The notes: generated by a model from the letters alone, not told the origin. Positions 1 to 8,932 are shown, counted from the stretch's first letter. The stretch: 64,000 bases of DNA from Cryobacterium levicorallinum (GCF_004402405.1 NZ_SOFE01000014.1:335567-399566), one strand, 5' to 3'. Numbers and translations are program-made.

Positions 1-1047
1 GTGAGTGAACCAGCCGTCGTCGAGGACGAATCGCTCCACGCCTACGCGTGCACCGAGCTCGGCGAGCGTCGTCAGCGAGTCGAGGTCTTGGTCAAAGTAC
101 ACGGCCTCCCAGGTGTTGAGGACAACCGGCCGGGGGCTCACCGGGTGCGACGCTCTTCCACGAAGATGCTCGTGGAACGACGCGGCGATGTCATCAAGGC
201 CGTTCCCATACGCCGCGTATATTGCCGGCGACGAATAGGAGGCACCCGGCTTGAGGATCATTTCGCCGGGCAGAAGAAGTTCACCGCCGCCGAGCACACG
301 CGATCCGGTGATTCCGAGCTCGGCGAAGGTGGCGTGATTGCCGCTCCAGGCAGTGTGAACTGCCCATACCGCGCCGGAGCGGAAGCCGAAGCCCGGTGTG
401 CCGGCTGCGAGAAGGATGCTCGAGTCCGAGCCAGTGCGACCGCGCCGTCCTTCCCGGAGATGCGTGCCGACCACGAAGGGATGGCGTTGGGGAGTGCGCT
501 CTCGGAGGTGCCGACCCGCGAAGTCGAGGAGCTCGCCGGCTTCGGCCGGGACAGGGAGAACGACGCGGAGCGCGTCGACCGAGTAATCGCTGTCCTGTGC
601 GATATTCGTCAAGCGCGCCTCGAGACGGAGCAGCCCGGACGGCAGGAGCGTAATCGTGGTTGTGAGCTGCAACTCAGCGACGGTATCGGTTGCCTCGGCC
701 ACGAGGGATTGAATCGTGCCAGCCGATCCGTCGATGCGCCAGCTCGACGCGGTGAACGCCGTCGAGAAGGATGTGCCACTTCGATGCCCCTCCAGACCGG
801 GGGTTCCCATCCATCCCGCTGATTGCTCGGGGAGCAGTGTCGGCGACCGGCGGGACTCAAGCAGATCGGCCCCACCCTGGGTCTCGGCGAGGGAGCGGAG
901 GAAGGCCTGGTCGGTAGAGGTCGCAGCGAAGGGAGCGCCCCAATGGAGGATGCGCGGAATGCCGGAGGACACGTCGATCGTTACGCACGTTCCGCTGGCC
1001 TCGAGCGTGACCAGCTGCGCCACGTCTACTGCCGTCGATACACTCAT
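1..1047 (-). CDS. Alpha-galactosidase (GH36), N-terminal part
   Basis: The minus strand is open from an ATG at 1047 to the window edge, giving 349 codons without a stop, so the C-terminal half lies outside. Near the visible end are NTWEAVYFD (residues 311-319) and LDDGWF (342-347), which are hallmark segments at the entry of the GH36 catalytic barrel. The residues before them read as the beta-sandwich domain typical of this family. The enzyme would remove terminal alpha-galactose from raffinose- or melibiose-type sugars. No signal peptide is visible, so it probably acts in the cytoplasm after import. It is divergent from the ROK regulator at 1180, and an operator-like site lies in between at 1070-1090. 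Together with the ABC transporter at 3818-6899 it suggests an alpha-galactoside locus. The family call is firm; the exact substrate is inferred. Confidence 0.85.
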   Translation of the reverse strand, partial: MSVSTAVDVAQLVTLEASGTCVTIDVSSGIPRILHWGAPFAATSTDQAFLRSLAETQGGADLLESRRSPTLLPEQSAGWMGTPGLEGHRSGTSFSTAFTASSWRIDGSAGTIQSLVAEATDTVAELQLTTTITLLPSGLLRLEARLTNIAQDSDYSVDALRVVLPVPAEAGELLDFAGRHLRERTPQRHPFVVGTHLREGRRGRTGSDSSILLAAGTPGFGFRSGAVWAVHTAWSGNHATFAELGITGSRVLGGGELLLPGEMILKPGASYSSPAIYAAYGNGLDDIAASFHEHLRGRASHPVSPRPVVLNTWEAVYFDQDLDSLTTLAELGARVGVERFVLDDGWFTH

Positions 1048-1069
1048 CCGTGCCCCCTTTTCACTCTTT

Positions 1070-1090
1070 TAGATTCCATGCTGAAACTAT
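1070..1090. promoter_or_regulatory. Operator-like site 1 (half-site AAACTAT)
   Basis: This site lies between the divergent alpha-galactosidase and ROK genes. It has the right half AAACTAT (1084-1090) that recurs at 2442-2462, 6966-6986 and 7060-7080. Its left half is poorly conserved, so it is the weakest of the four copies. It is a likely ROK repressor site by position. Confidence 0.45.
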
Positions 1091-1179
1091 TAAACCAAAG
1101 TATGGCATACTCAAACGGCGCAATCACGGCCGCCTAAGTGGCAAGTTGGATAATTCTTGAAGAAGATCGGAGTTTGGCG

Positions 1180-2391
1180 ATGGACGGTGTCGAATCCGAC
1201 GTCAGCTCGCTGCTGTCCGCGCCGTCGAAGGCCGTCGCGATTGAGGTTCTCGTGCATGGCGCCCAGTCTCGAGCGCGACTCGCGCGCCGTATGGGGCTCT
1301 CGCCCGCGACCCTCACGCGACTCGTAAAGCCTCTGCTCGAAGGGGGCGTGCTCATCGAGTCGGGCGCCGTGCGTTCTCCCGGTCGAGGCCGTTCTTCCCT
1401 TCCCCTTGATGTGGTCCCTGACCGGTACAAATTCGTTGGCGTGAAGCTCACCGAGGAAGCCATCTACGCCGTCGTCACTGACGTACGGTCGCGCATCATC
1501 GATCAGGTTCGTGTGCCGCTCGGTTCCCGTGACGTGTCGGATGTCGTGACTGCCGTGCGCGACATTGTCATGGACTTCCAGTCGGGCATGGACCAGCCCC
1601 TCGATGCTGTTGGCGTAACGGTAGGCGGCCGGGTCGATGAGGGTGAGATTGTTGCGGATTCTTCCTTCCTCCAGTGGCGTGATGTGCCCTTTCGCTCGCT
1701 ATTGGGGGCGGCCCTCAGGGTTCCCGTCTACCTGGATAACGACGTTGTCGGCCTTACCAAGGCCCAGCAATGGTTCGGTCATGGCAAGGGGTACTCGAGC
1801 TTCGCTCTGCTTACTGTTGGTGCCGGAGTTGGGTATGGCCTCGTCATCAATGACCTGATGATTCCGACTTTTCTAAACCCTCTTAGCCACTATCCCGTTG
1901 ATCCGTCGGGACCGCTGTGTCCGCTCGGGCATCGGGGCTGCATGACGGCATTCTTGTCCTCGAGCTCGATCACCGCGGCGGTGTCTGCCGCACATGGCCG
2001 TTTCATCGAATACGACGATGTTCTCGAGATGGCCAGGTCTGGGGATGCGCCAGCTGTTCGTGTCGTCCAGGAAGCCGCTCGCGCCCTGGGCCGTGCAGCA
2101 TCCGCTATTACGGCATTTACCGGTGTGAAGCGCATCATTCTTTCGGGCGAAGGGGTTCACCTCGCCGATGCCGCGCGTTCGAGCGTTGACGAGGGGCTGT
2201 CTGAATATGACACCGATAGTCCCCTCCACAGCGAACTCATTGTGCGTCCTATGGACTTCCCCGAATGGGCAAGAGGCGCGGCCGTTATTGCTATTCAAAA
2301 AACGTTTCCTAGAAGTTCACCCGGTGGTACTGCGGGCAGCGAAGCAGGCGCCCCAGCGGAGCATTCGACAGCTGTAATTGACTCTGAGTGA
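1180..2391 (+). CDS. ROK-family transcriptional regulator
   Basis: This 403-residue protein has an N-terminal winged helix-turn-helix at about residues 17-58 (LARRMGLSPATLTRLVKPLL) followed by a ROK/glucokinase-like sugar-binding domain. Recognisable ROK features are GVTVGGRVDEGEI, DNDVVGLTKA and the metal-site region CPLGHRGCM. ROK regulators of the XylR/NagC type repress sugar operons until a sugar binds. I chose the ATG at 1180 because GGAG sits 7 bases upstream; the frame also extends back to a GTG at 1138 with no convincing ribosome site. The gene is divergent from the alpha-galactosidase. Palindromes with ATAGTTT/AAACTAT arms around this locus are its probable targets. The sugar effector is not visible from sequence. 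Confidence 0.88.
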   Translation: MDGVESDVSSLLSAPSKAVAIEVLVHGAQSRARLARRMGLSPATLTRLVKPLLEGGVLIESGAVRSPGRGRSSLPLDVVPDRYKFVGVKLTEEAIYAVVTDVRSRIIDQVRVPLGSRDVSDVVTAVRDIVMDFQSGMDQPLDAVGVTVGGRVDEGEIVADSSFLQWRDVPFRSLLGAALRVPVYLDNDVVGLTKAQQWFGHGKGYSSFALLTVGAGVGYGLVINDLMIPTFLNPLSHYPVDPSGPLCPLGHRGCMTAFLSSSSITAAVSAAHGRFIEYDDVLEMARSGDAPAVRVVQEAARALGRAASAITAFTGVKRIILSGEGVHLADAARSSVDEGLSEYDTDSPLHSELIVRPMDFPEWARGAAVIAIQKTFPRSSPGGTAGSEAGAPAEHSTAVIDSE

Positions 2392-2441
2392 CCATCTGGC
2401 CTGCATTGGGTGCTTGCAGGGAAGGCCTGCGCGTGACCGTT

Positions 2442-2462
2442 TTCGTTTCATAATGAAACTAT
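2442..2462. promoter_or_regulatory. Operator-like site 2 in a convergent gap
   Basis: The site has arms TTCGTTT and AAACTAT separated by 7 bases, the same geometry as the sites at 6966 and 7060. It lies between the 3' ends of the ROK gene and the ADP-ribosylglycohydrolase gene, where no start codon is nearby. It may be an auxiliary site for looping, or a remnant. Confidence 0.4.
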
Positions 2463-2518
2463 ATCGAGAGACCAAACGGGCGTCTGCGGTCAAGCGCAAG
2501 GCGTCGATTTCGTCCGCG

Positions 2519-3814
2519 TCATTCCTTCTCGGCGAGCCGCAGCGTTCGCGCCGTCAGCTCGTCGATCGTTATGCGGTCGAAGTCGCGCACAGCGCTGCGC
2601 ACGCGCACGGGTTCGCTGATGAGTAGGGACTCCGGGATGGCGGCCGAGCCGTGCAAGGCACCGAAGACGCTACCGACGGTGGCCGCGTTGGAGTCGGTGT
2701 CCCGGCCGCCCTCAATGGCAATGCCCACCGCGCTGAGAAAGTCCTCACCCCAAAGCAGCCCCGCCGTAATCTGCGCGGCGTTGTTGATCGTGTGCACCCA
2801 GCTATAGTGCCCGAGCTCCCGGTCGATCGTGTCGAGTGCGACGACGTGGGTTGTGCCCTGATCGTGGAGGTCAAGCATCCGGTGAAGCGCCTCGGCAAGG
2901 CGTGATCCGCTGGGCACCACGGCGAGGGAGCATTCGAGCGCTTCGCGAGCGGATGACGCCGCGAACGCCGCCGCTACCAGGCCCGCCGCCCACATTGCTG
3001 CGTACATGCCGTTTCCGACGTGCGAGAGTCGGGCGTCGGTGATGGCGAGTGCGGCGGCCGGCCCAGGATCCCCGGGATGAATGTAACCGTAGACGTCGAC
3101 GCGAATGAGGGCGCCAATCCACTCCCGGTACGGGTTTCGGTGGGTCGCTGTGGCGGGCGGGGTGAGGCCGGCGAGAAGGTTGCGGTAAGTGGCGCGCTCC
3201 GCAGTGTATGTCTGAGTGAACGGCATGCGGTCGAGCCAGAGAGCGGCGAGCTGGTCGGTGGTGAACTCGCGGCCATGCCGTTCGAGCGTGAGCATACCGA
3301 GGATCGTCCAGTCGATGTCGTCATCGCGGGGAACCTCCTGGAACCGGCCCTCGGTTGCGATGGGAGCGGAGGGATGCAGGTGGGCGACACCGTCGGGCAG
3401 TGGGTTCAGAAGCGGGAGGTATCCGCGGAGCGGCCAGTGACCCGCGGCACGTAGGTAGATCTCCACCTGGGTTCGATCGAGACCCTCGATCGGCTTGCCG
3501 AGCGTGTTACCGACCGCCCGCCCGAGCCACGCGCCGCGAATCCGGTCGGGCAGCACCGCCGCGTCGAACCCGGTGCGGGGTGCAGCGTCACAGAGTGCGT
3601 ACAGCACGTGCTCCTCCCGGGGCTCGTAGTACGGCCAGTCCGGCAGGGGCCGCAACTCACCGAGCCGAATCTCGACCGCCGCGAGGTGTTCCAGATCACC
3701 GGCCGCTGCCGCCCGTTTGGCTTCCTCGAGGAGGTCCCCGACGGGATATCCGCTCACCTGTAATTCTTCCGCCTCGTCAGGCACGAGATCCCGGGGATCG
3801 AGTACGTTGTGCAT
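2519..3814 (-). CDS. ADP-ribosylglycohydrolase-family protein
   Basis: This 431-residue protein carries the paired acidic metal motifs of the DraG/ADP-ribosylglycohydrolase fold: RDDDIDWT about a third of the way in and GGRDTDSNAAT near the C-terminus, with GAWLGRAVGNTLGKPIEG at the start of the domain. These residues coordinate the two Mg ions that hydrolyse N- or O-glycosidic ADP-ribose bonds in studied members. About 90 residues precede the domain. It is the last gene of a minus-strand sugar ABC operon, 3 bases after the upstream permease. That context argues for a glycoside-processing role on an imported substrate rather than reversal of protein ADP-ribosylation. The family is clear from motifs; the substrate is unknown. 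Confidence 0.82.
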   Translation of the reverse strand: MHNVLDPRDLVPDEAEELQVSGYPVGDLLEEAKRAAAAGDLEHLAAVEIRLGELRPLPDWPYYEPREEHVLYALCDAAPRTGFDAAVLPDRIRGAWLGRAVGNTLGKPIEGLDRTQVEIYLRAAGHWPLRGYLPLLNPLPDGVAHLHPSAPIATEGRFQEVPRDDDIDWTILGMLTLERHGREFTTDQLAALWLDRMPFTQTYTAERATYRNLLAGLTPPATATHRNPYREWIGALIRVDVYGYIHPGDPGPAAALAITDARLSHVGNGMYAAMWAAGLVAAAFAASSAREALECSLAVVPSGSRLAEALHRMLDLHDQGTTHVVALDTIDRELGHYSWVHTINNAAQITAGLLWGEDFLSAVGIAIEGGRDTDSNAATVGSVFGALHGSAAIPESLLISEPVRVRSAVRDFDRITIDELTARTLRLAEKE

Positions 3815-3817
3815 TTC

Positions 3818-4669
3818 TTAACCTTTCACTGCGCCGGAGAGGAATCCCTCGGTCACCTGACGTTGCAACAAGATGAACAGGAGCACGACCGGCAAGATTG
3901 TAATGAGCGCCCCGGCCGCCAATGGTCCGATGTCGACGGACCGACCGCCGACGAAAAGATACAGTCCCGTGGTCAGCGGGCGGTATTCGCCGCTGGGCAG
4001 GTAGAGGAGGGGGACGAGAAAGTTGTTCCAGTTCTGCAGGAACGTGAAGACTGTCAGGGTTCCGATCCCCGGGGTGGCCAGCGGCAACATCACTTGCGCG
4101 AAGATGCGTGCCTCGGAAGCGCCGTCGATGCGGGCAGCCTGCTCGAGCTCATCAGGCAGGTCAGAGAAGAATGCGCGCATGAAAAAGGCGCCGAAGGCGA
4201 GCCCGGTCGTGCTGAGCACAAGGATCGTGCCGACGAGAGTGTCGAGCATTCCCATGGTGCGGAGCTGAAAGTACAGCGGAATCATGTAGGCGAAGAACGG
4301 CACGAGCAAGCCGAGCACCACCGCGTAGAACAGGATGTTTCGACCGGGGAACGGCAACCGGGCGAACGTGTATCCCGCCATGGTGGAGAGCGCGACTGTG
4401 ATCACGGTGCTCGGGATCGTGAGGAGCACGCTGTCGAGCAGGTGTGAGCCGAACTCACCGACGGTCCAGGCTTGCACGATGTTCTCGAACGAGAACGACG
4501 AGAAGAGGCCGAACGGATTGACCTTAACATCCTGCTCGGTTTTGAGCGCGGTGGAGAGGATGAGGATCACCGGGAACAACGACAGGAGCGAAAGCACAAC
4601 GAGCAGCAGGTGGTGCGAGGCGCGAATCGCGCGTCGGCGGGGCGAGAGGCGGATCCTCGAAATACTCAT
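3818..4669 (-). CDS. Carbohydrate ABC transporter permease (MalG type)
   Basis: This 283-residue integral membrane protein has about six hydrophobic segments and the cytoplasmic EAA loop (EQAARIDGASEARIFAQVML), the docking site for the transport ATPase. The family is MalG/UgpE, inner subunit of CUT1 sugar importers. The start overlaps the end of the partner permease by 4 bases (ATGA), showing tight coupling. No ATPase gene lies in this operon, which is common for actinobacterial CUT1 systems that share one MsmK-like ATPase; that sharing is inferred here. Confidence 0.9.
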   Translation of the reverse strand: MSISRIRLSPRRRAIRASHHLLLVVLSLLSLFPVILILSTALKTEQDVKVNPFGLFSSFSFENIVQAWTVGEFGSHLLDSVLLTIPSTVITVALSTMAGYTFARLPFPGRNILFYAVVLGLLVPFFAYMIPLYFQLRTMGMLDTLVGTILVLSTTGLAFGAFFMRAFFSDLPDELEQAARIDGASEARIFAQVMLPLATPGIGTLTVFTFLQNWNNFLVPLLYLPSGEYRPLTTGLYLFVGGRSVDIGPLAAGALITILPVVLLFILLQRQVTEGFLSGAVKG

Positions 4670-5589
4670 ACGGACTCCTGCAACGAGAGCCTACGCTGCA
4701 GGCGATTGAGTGCCACGGCGAAGGGAATGGCGAGCACGGTGATGACGAGCGCGAGCGCCGTGCCGTAACTGATGCGGTTGAGCTGAAAGGCATTGCTGTA
4801 GGCATAGGTGCCCAGAACTTCCGTCGCGTTCGATGGGCCGCCACCGGTCATGATGAAAACGATGTCGAAGACACTGAATCCGCCGACGAGCGTCAGCGTG
4901 ACGATCATCAGGAATACGGGCATGATTTGCGGGAGAACGATGTACCAGACGCGCTGTAGCGAGTTGGCACCGTCCATGCGTGCTGCATCGAGCAACTCCG
5001 CATCGACGTTGCGCAACGATGACAGCAGCACGACGAAGACGAACCCTGTCGTCGCCCAGACGGCAGTCACAAGGACTGCATACAGGGCGGTGTTCGGGTT
5101 GCCGAGCCACCCTGTCGCGAGTGCATCGAGCCCGACCGATCGAAGCAGCTGGTTGAGCCAGCCACGCATCGGATCGTAGATCCAGCCCCACACCACCCCG
5201 GCCGCAACGGCGGGGAGGATGTACGGAATGAAGAGCGCGACGCGGTACAGCGTGCTCGCCCGGCGCACCGTCCACATCAGCAGGGCCAGCGCAAGTCCGA
5301 TGACCACCGGTGCTGCCGTGCCGAGAACGATCCAGATGATGTTGTTCATGAACGCTGGGCCGAGTGCGGGATCGGTGGCGAGTTCGACGAAGTTTCCGAG
5401 GCCCACGAACGCCGGCGAGGGGTCGACTCCGTTGTAGTCGAGCATCGAGTAGTAGATGGCGTTACCGAGGGGGAAGAGGAAAAAGACGGTTACGAGCACG
5501 AGCAGCGGTGCCACAAGGGCGACGCCCAGGCGGGCCTGCGCTCGCCTGGTGACGCGGGGTGCTGAGTGACTTCTGGTCGGTGGATTCAT
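4666..5589 (-). CDS. Carbohydrate ABC transporter permease (MalF type)
   Basis: This permease of about 307 residues has six predicted membrane segments and the EAA-loop sequence ELLDAARMDGANSLQRVWYI. It pairs with the MalG-type subunit downstream. I chose the ATG at 5589; an in-frame GTG at 5616 would add nine residues, and neither start has a strong ribosome site. It lies 32 bases after the binding-protein gene (5622-6899) on the same strand. The two permeases and the lipoprotein form one CUT1 importer. Substrate is probably an alpha-galactoside, inferred from the nearby GH36 gene and shared operator. Confidence 0.9.
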   Translation of the reverse strand: MNPPTRSHSAPRVTRRAQARLGVALVAPLLVLVTVFFLFPLGNAIYYSMLDYNGVDPSPAFVGLGNFVELATDPALGPAFMNNIIWIVLGTAAPVVIGLALALLMWTVRRASTLYRVALFIPYILPAVAAGVVWGWIYDPMRGWLNQLLRSVGLDALATGWLGNPNTALYAVLVTAVWATTGFVFVVLLSSLRNVDAELLDAARMDGANSLQRVWYIVLPQIMPVFLMIVTLTLVGGFSVFDIVFIMTGGGPSNATEVLGTYAYSNAFQLNRISYGTALALVITVLAIPFAVALNRLQRRLSLQESV

Positions 5590-5621
5590 CGTTCTGTTCT
5601 GTCTCTTCCCCCTCACGTTCG

Positions 5622-6899
5622 TTAGTTTCGTGCCGCTGCTTCGAGTTCCTCGGCGACCTGCTCGGGAGTTTTCTGCCCGGTGAAGAGTGCCTGGAATCCG
5701 TCGTACATGGTCTGGTTGAAGAGATCACTGGCGACCACGTCAATGTTCGTTCCCAGGTCACTGCTGCCTGCGGCGAAGGTCGCGGTGTCTTCGATCACCT
5801 GGGCGAGCAGCGGCAAAACTTCGAGATCCTTGGTGTCGATCGGGAACGCAGGGATGGTTCCGAGACTTTCCACCGCCCACTGGCCGTGCTCCTCCGAGAC
5901 CAGGAAGTCCACAAATTTGATGGCCGCCTCCGGGTTGTCGGTGTTTGCGGACACGAGTGGACCTGACCCCAGGCCAGCCGTGAAGATTCCAGCGCCGTCT
6001 TCGCTCGGGAACGGGATGTAGCCGACCTCGAAGTCGGTGTTGGCCTCGACCTCCGGGATAAACCAGCTACCGGTCGGCAACATGGCCGCCTCTCCGGAGT
6101 AGAACAGTGCGGCACCGCCGTCGTAGGAGATTGCAGTGGGGAACTCCGGCAGGTAGCCCGCGTCGTTGAAGCCGGCCCAGAGCGCCAGCGATTCGACTAC
6201 CTCGGGCGACGTCCATGAAGCCTCACCGTCGATCAGGTCGGCGACACCCTGAGAACCCACTCGGCTCGCGAGCGTCATGCTCAGCAAGTGCCCTGCCTGC
6301 CAGCCTTCCTGGTCACTCACCGCGAAGGGGATGACTCCGGACTGCTTGATGTTGGCGGCTGCAGCTTCGAGGTCGCCAAGGTTTTCGGGCTGGTCGATGC
6401 CGAGGTCATCGAAGATCGTTTTGTTGTAATACACCCCGACGGTTTCGATGTCGCCGGGAACTCCGATTATTCTGCCATCGACGGTGACGCGGTCCTTCGC
6501 GAAGTCGTAGATCTGCCAGTCGTTCTTCTCGTAGCTCTCCGTCAGGTCATACAGGAGCCCCGCGTCGGCGAGGCTGCCGGCGAAGGTCGGACCCGAGCCC
6601 CAGTTGAAAACATCCGGCCCGTCACCCGACTGCAGTTGAGTCTGAAGAACAGTGCGCATCGTGTCGAAGGGCATCGCATCGATTTCGACGAGGATGCCGG
6701 GGTTTCGCTCCTCGAACTTCGCGACTCGGGCCTCGATCATCGGCAAGAACTCCGGGTCCTCCTGCTGCTCGACCAGGTAGCGGAGGGTGCCGTCGCCCTC
6801 ACCCGAAGAGGCAGTCGAGCTAGCCGGTGTGCATCCGCTGAGCAGCAGCGCGAGTGCGCCGAGGCCTGCGACAGCGGCGAGTGAATGTCGAGATGTCAT
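5622..6899 (-). CDS. Sugar ABC transporter substrate-binding lipoprotein
   Basis: This 425-residue protein starts with a lipoprotein signal ending in LSGC (Cys23), so it should be anchored to the outer face of the membrane. The rest has the length and character of a CUT1 extracellular solute-binding protein (MalE-like, SBP family 1). It is the first gene of the minus-strand operon 6899 to 2519. Two good palindromic operator copies lie 67 and 161 bases upstream of its start, indicating ROK control. Ligand specificity cannot be read from sequence. Confidence 0.9.
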   Translation of the reverse strand: MTSRHSLAAVAGLGALALLLSGCTPASSTASSGEGDGTLRYLVEQQEDPEFLPMIEARVAKFEERNPGILVEIDAMPFDTMRTVLQTQLQSGDGPDVFNWGSGPTFAGSLADAGLLYDLTESYEKNDWQIYDFAKDRVTVDGRIIGVPGDIETVGVYYNKTIFDDLGIDQPENLGDLEAAAANIKQSGVIPFAVSDQEGWQAGHLLSMTLASRVGSQGVADLIDGEASWTSPEVVESLALWAGFNDAGYLPEFPTAISYDGGAALFYSGEAAMLPTGSWFIPEVEANTDFEVGYIPFPSEDGAGIFTAGLGSGPLVSANTDNPEAAIKFVDFLVSEEHGQWAVESLGTIPAFPIDTKDLEVLPLLAQVIEDTATFAAGSSDLGTNIDVVASDLFNQTMYDGFQALFTGQKTPEQVAEELEAAARN

Positions 6900-6965
6900 T
6901 GTTATCCTTCGGATGTTGCAAGCGGGGGCGAACGGATGTTCGATTGCCCGGGCAACCTGCGCCGA

Positions 6966-6986
6966 TAGTTTTGATGAGAAACTATA
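6966..6986. promoter_or_regulatory. Operator site 3 upstream of sugar ABC operon
   Basis: Perfect 7-base arms ATAGTTT and AAACTAT with a 7-base spacer. A minus-strand TATAGT box overlaps the arm nearer 6986, so binding would block transcription of the binding-protein gene that starts at 6899. Best copy of the set. Confidence 0.7.
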
Positions 6987-7059
6987 GTTGCCGGTTCAGG
7001 CTCTACATTGTGACTCAATTCTTCCCGGATCGGGGAGATTTGACATTAACGGGGGATGA

Positions 7060-7080
7060 ATAGTTCTGCACTAAAACTAT
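7060..7080. promoter_or_regulatory. Operator site 4 upstream of sugar ABC operon
   Basis: Arms ATAGTTC and AAACTAT with a 7-base spacer, one mismatch from a perfect palindrome. Its centre is 94 bases (about nine helical turns) from site 3, so both lie on a similar face and could support looping. Confidence 0.62.
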
Positions 7081-7483
7081 TTGGTAGCCGGCGAACCCTT
7101 TTCGCAGTATCCCCGCACCCCCCTCGCCGTCGAGATTCACTGCCCCTGAGTCCCGCCTCAGCCGGAGTCCTGCTCTCGATCCAGCAACCCGCGCGATTCT
7201 GAAAACGGCAGCAGCGGCATCCGCTCGGCGCAGTCGGATGACGCCACCGGGTTCGATGAATCCACCATCGAACTGGGACTGCTCGCGGTGCCGGGCGGCG
7301 ACATTAGCGATGCCGTGGCCAGCGCCCGGGAATTTCTCGCAATCATCGAGCCGGGTGGCGCATCGGAACCCGGACCCTTGCTCTCAACCCGGCTCTTCCT
7401 CGAGGCGATCACCTGGTCGATGGTGATCCTATCGATCGTGATCCGGCTGTTCGCGCTCTGTGGCGACCGAGCTGAGTGACAGA

Positions 7484-8932
7484 CTATTTTTCGGCCGGTA
7501 CCTCCACGTAGCGCGGACTCTTCGGGTTCATGACGGAGTTCCGACGACCGTAGGCGAAGTAAATGACCAAGCCGATCACGAGCCAGATGGCGAAGCGCAG
7601 CCAGGTTTCCCAGTGCAGTTGGGTGATCAGAAAGAAGGATGCCAGCACACCGAAGGCGGGGACTATCGGCATGAATGGCAGCCGGAAGGTGCGCGGAACA
7701 TCGGGCCGGGTGCGGCGCAGCACGATGACGGCAATGCAGACCACAACGAACGCCGCCAGGATGCCGATATTGGTCAGATCCGCGATCAGACGAATCGGGA
7801 AGACTCCGGCCAGAAATGCGGAGGCGATGCCCGCAATCCAGGTGACGCGTTGCGGGGTGCCCTTCTTGTCGGTGCCCGAGAACCATTTGGGTAGCAGACC
7901 ATCACGGCTCATTGAGAACCAGACCCGGCTGACGCCGAGCAAGAAGGTGAGCATCACGGTGAGGATGGAGACGACGGCAAAGGCCGAGAGGATGGTGGCG
8001 ATCACCGGCAGACCCACCGACTGGAAGGCGACGGCGAACGCGGCCGTCGGGTCGATGTCCTGCCAGTTCTGCATGCCTGTGAGTACGAGGGTAGCCAGCA
8101 CGTACAGCACCATGGCAATGGCCAGGGAAAGCAGAATCGCCTTCGGCATGTGCTTCTTGCCGTCCTTGGCCTCCTCGGCCGCGGTGCTCATGGCGTCGTA
8201 GCCGAACACCGCAAAGAACACCGTGGCCGCGCCGGTGAAGACGGCGCCGAATCCATTGGGGAGGAACGGGATGTAATTCTGGGTGTTGATGTAGAAAAAG
8301 CCGAGCACGATGATGGCCAGAATCAGCAGCACCTTCAGGCCAACCGCGACGAGTTCGAAGCGGCCGAAAGTCTGGGTGCCGCGGCTGAGGATGAACGTGA
8401 CGAGCAGACAGACGATGATCGCCGGCAGGTTGATCAGTCCGCCGTCGAGGGTGTCGGCCGTGCCCTGCATCCAGATCGGCACCTGCACGCCAACCCCGGA
8501 CATGAATTCGGTGAAATAGCCCGAGATACCGATGGCCACCACGGCCACGATGGCAATGTATTCCAGCAAAAGGTCCCAACCGATGAACCAACCCACGATT
8601 TCGCCGAGGGCGACATAACCGTACGTGTAGGCCGACCCTGCGCGCGGGATCATTCCCGCGAACTCGGCATAAGACAGGGCGGCGGCGGCGCTGGCCAGGC
8701 CAGCGATAAGAAACGAGATGAGTACGGCGGGGCCGGCGCCCTCGCCGTCGGGGCCGCCGTTGGCGACCAGGCCGGCCAGGGTGAAAATGCCGATGCCGAT
8801 GATGCCACCGACGCCGATCGCGGTGAGCTGCCAGAGTCCGAGGCTCTTGAACAGTCCGTTCTTCTTGGATTCATCGCCGACATCGTTGATGGGCTTTCGC
8901 CGCAAGACAGAGTGGGGATTCTGAGCGGACAT
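7484..8932 (-). CDS. APC-family amino-acid permease
   Basis: This 482-residue transporter has about twelve hydrophobic segments. The first helix carries the APC-superfamily signature GVGGIIGIGIFTLAG, and the protein matches the cationic amino-acid transporter / YfnA branch in layout. It would import amino acids by proton or ion symport at the cytoplasmic membrane. I chose the ATG at 8932 because GGAGG lies 4 bases upstream; the frame runs back to 8977 without a better site. It stands alone between the sugar operon and the cstA pair. Substrate is not predictable here. Confidence 0.88.
   Translation of the reverse strand: MSAQNPHSVLRRKPINDVGDESKKNGLFKSLGLWQLTAIGVGGIIGIGIFTLAGLVANGGPDGEGAGPAVLISFLIAGLASAAAALSYAEFAGMIPRAGSAYTYGYVALGEIVGWFIGWDLLLEYIAIVAVVAIGISGYFTEFMSGVGVQVPIWMQGTADTLDGGLINLPAIIVCLLVTFILSRGTQTFGRFELVAVGLKVLLILAIIVLGFFYINTQNYIPFLPNGFGAVFTGAATVFFAVFGYDAMSTAAEEAKDGKKHMPKAILLSLAIAMVLYVLATLVLTGMQNWQDIDPTAAFAVAFQSVGLPVIATILSAFAVVSILTVMLTFLLGVSRVWFSMSRDGLLPKWFSGTDKKGTPQRVTWIAGIASAFLAGVFPIRLIADLTNIGILAAFVVVCIAVIVLRRTRPDVPRTFRLPFMPIVPAFGVLASFFLITQLHWETWLRFAIWLVIGLVIYFAYGRRNSVMNPKSPRYVEVPAEK

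Larger units (their letters stand above)
6900..7483. other. Intergenic control region
   Basis: These 584 bases separate two minus-strand genes. The left part holds the two operators at 6966 and 7060 and a TATAGT -10-like box on the minus strand (6982-6987). The right part (about 7150-7480) has a short plus-strand open frame, 7288-7479, ending in one hydrophobic stretch. I see no start signal or homology for it and do not call it a gene. Confidence 0.5.

Noticed and set aside
1..822. Long plus-strand open frame (273 codons)
   Set aside because: It is antisense to the alpha-galactosidase frame, which has clear GH36 motifs. The plus frame is Arg/Gly-rich with no family resemblance.
7288..7479. 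63-codon plus-strand frame with one hydrophobic segment
   Set aside because: No ribosome site, no recognisable homology, and it lies in a control region. It cannot be ruled out but is not supported.
7158..7886. 242-codon minus-strand frame
   Set aside because: Out of frame with, and overlapping, the APC permease 3' end; His/Arg-rich composition is typical of a shifted GC-rich frame.
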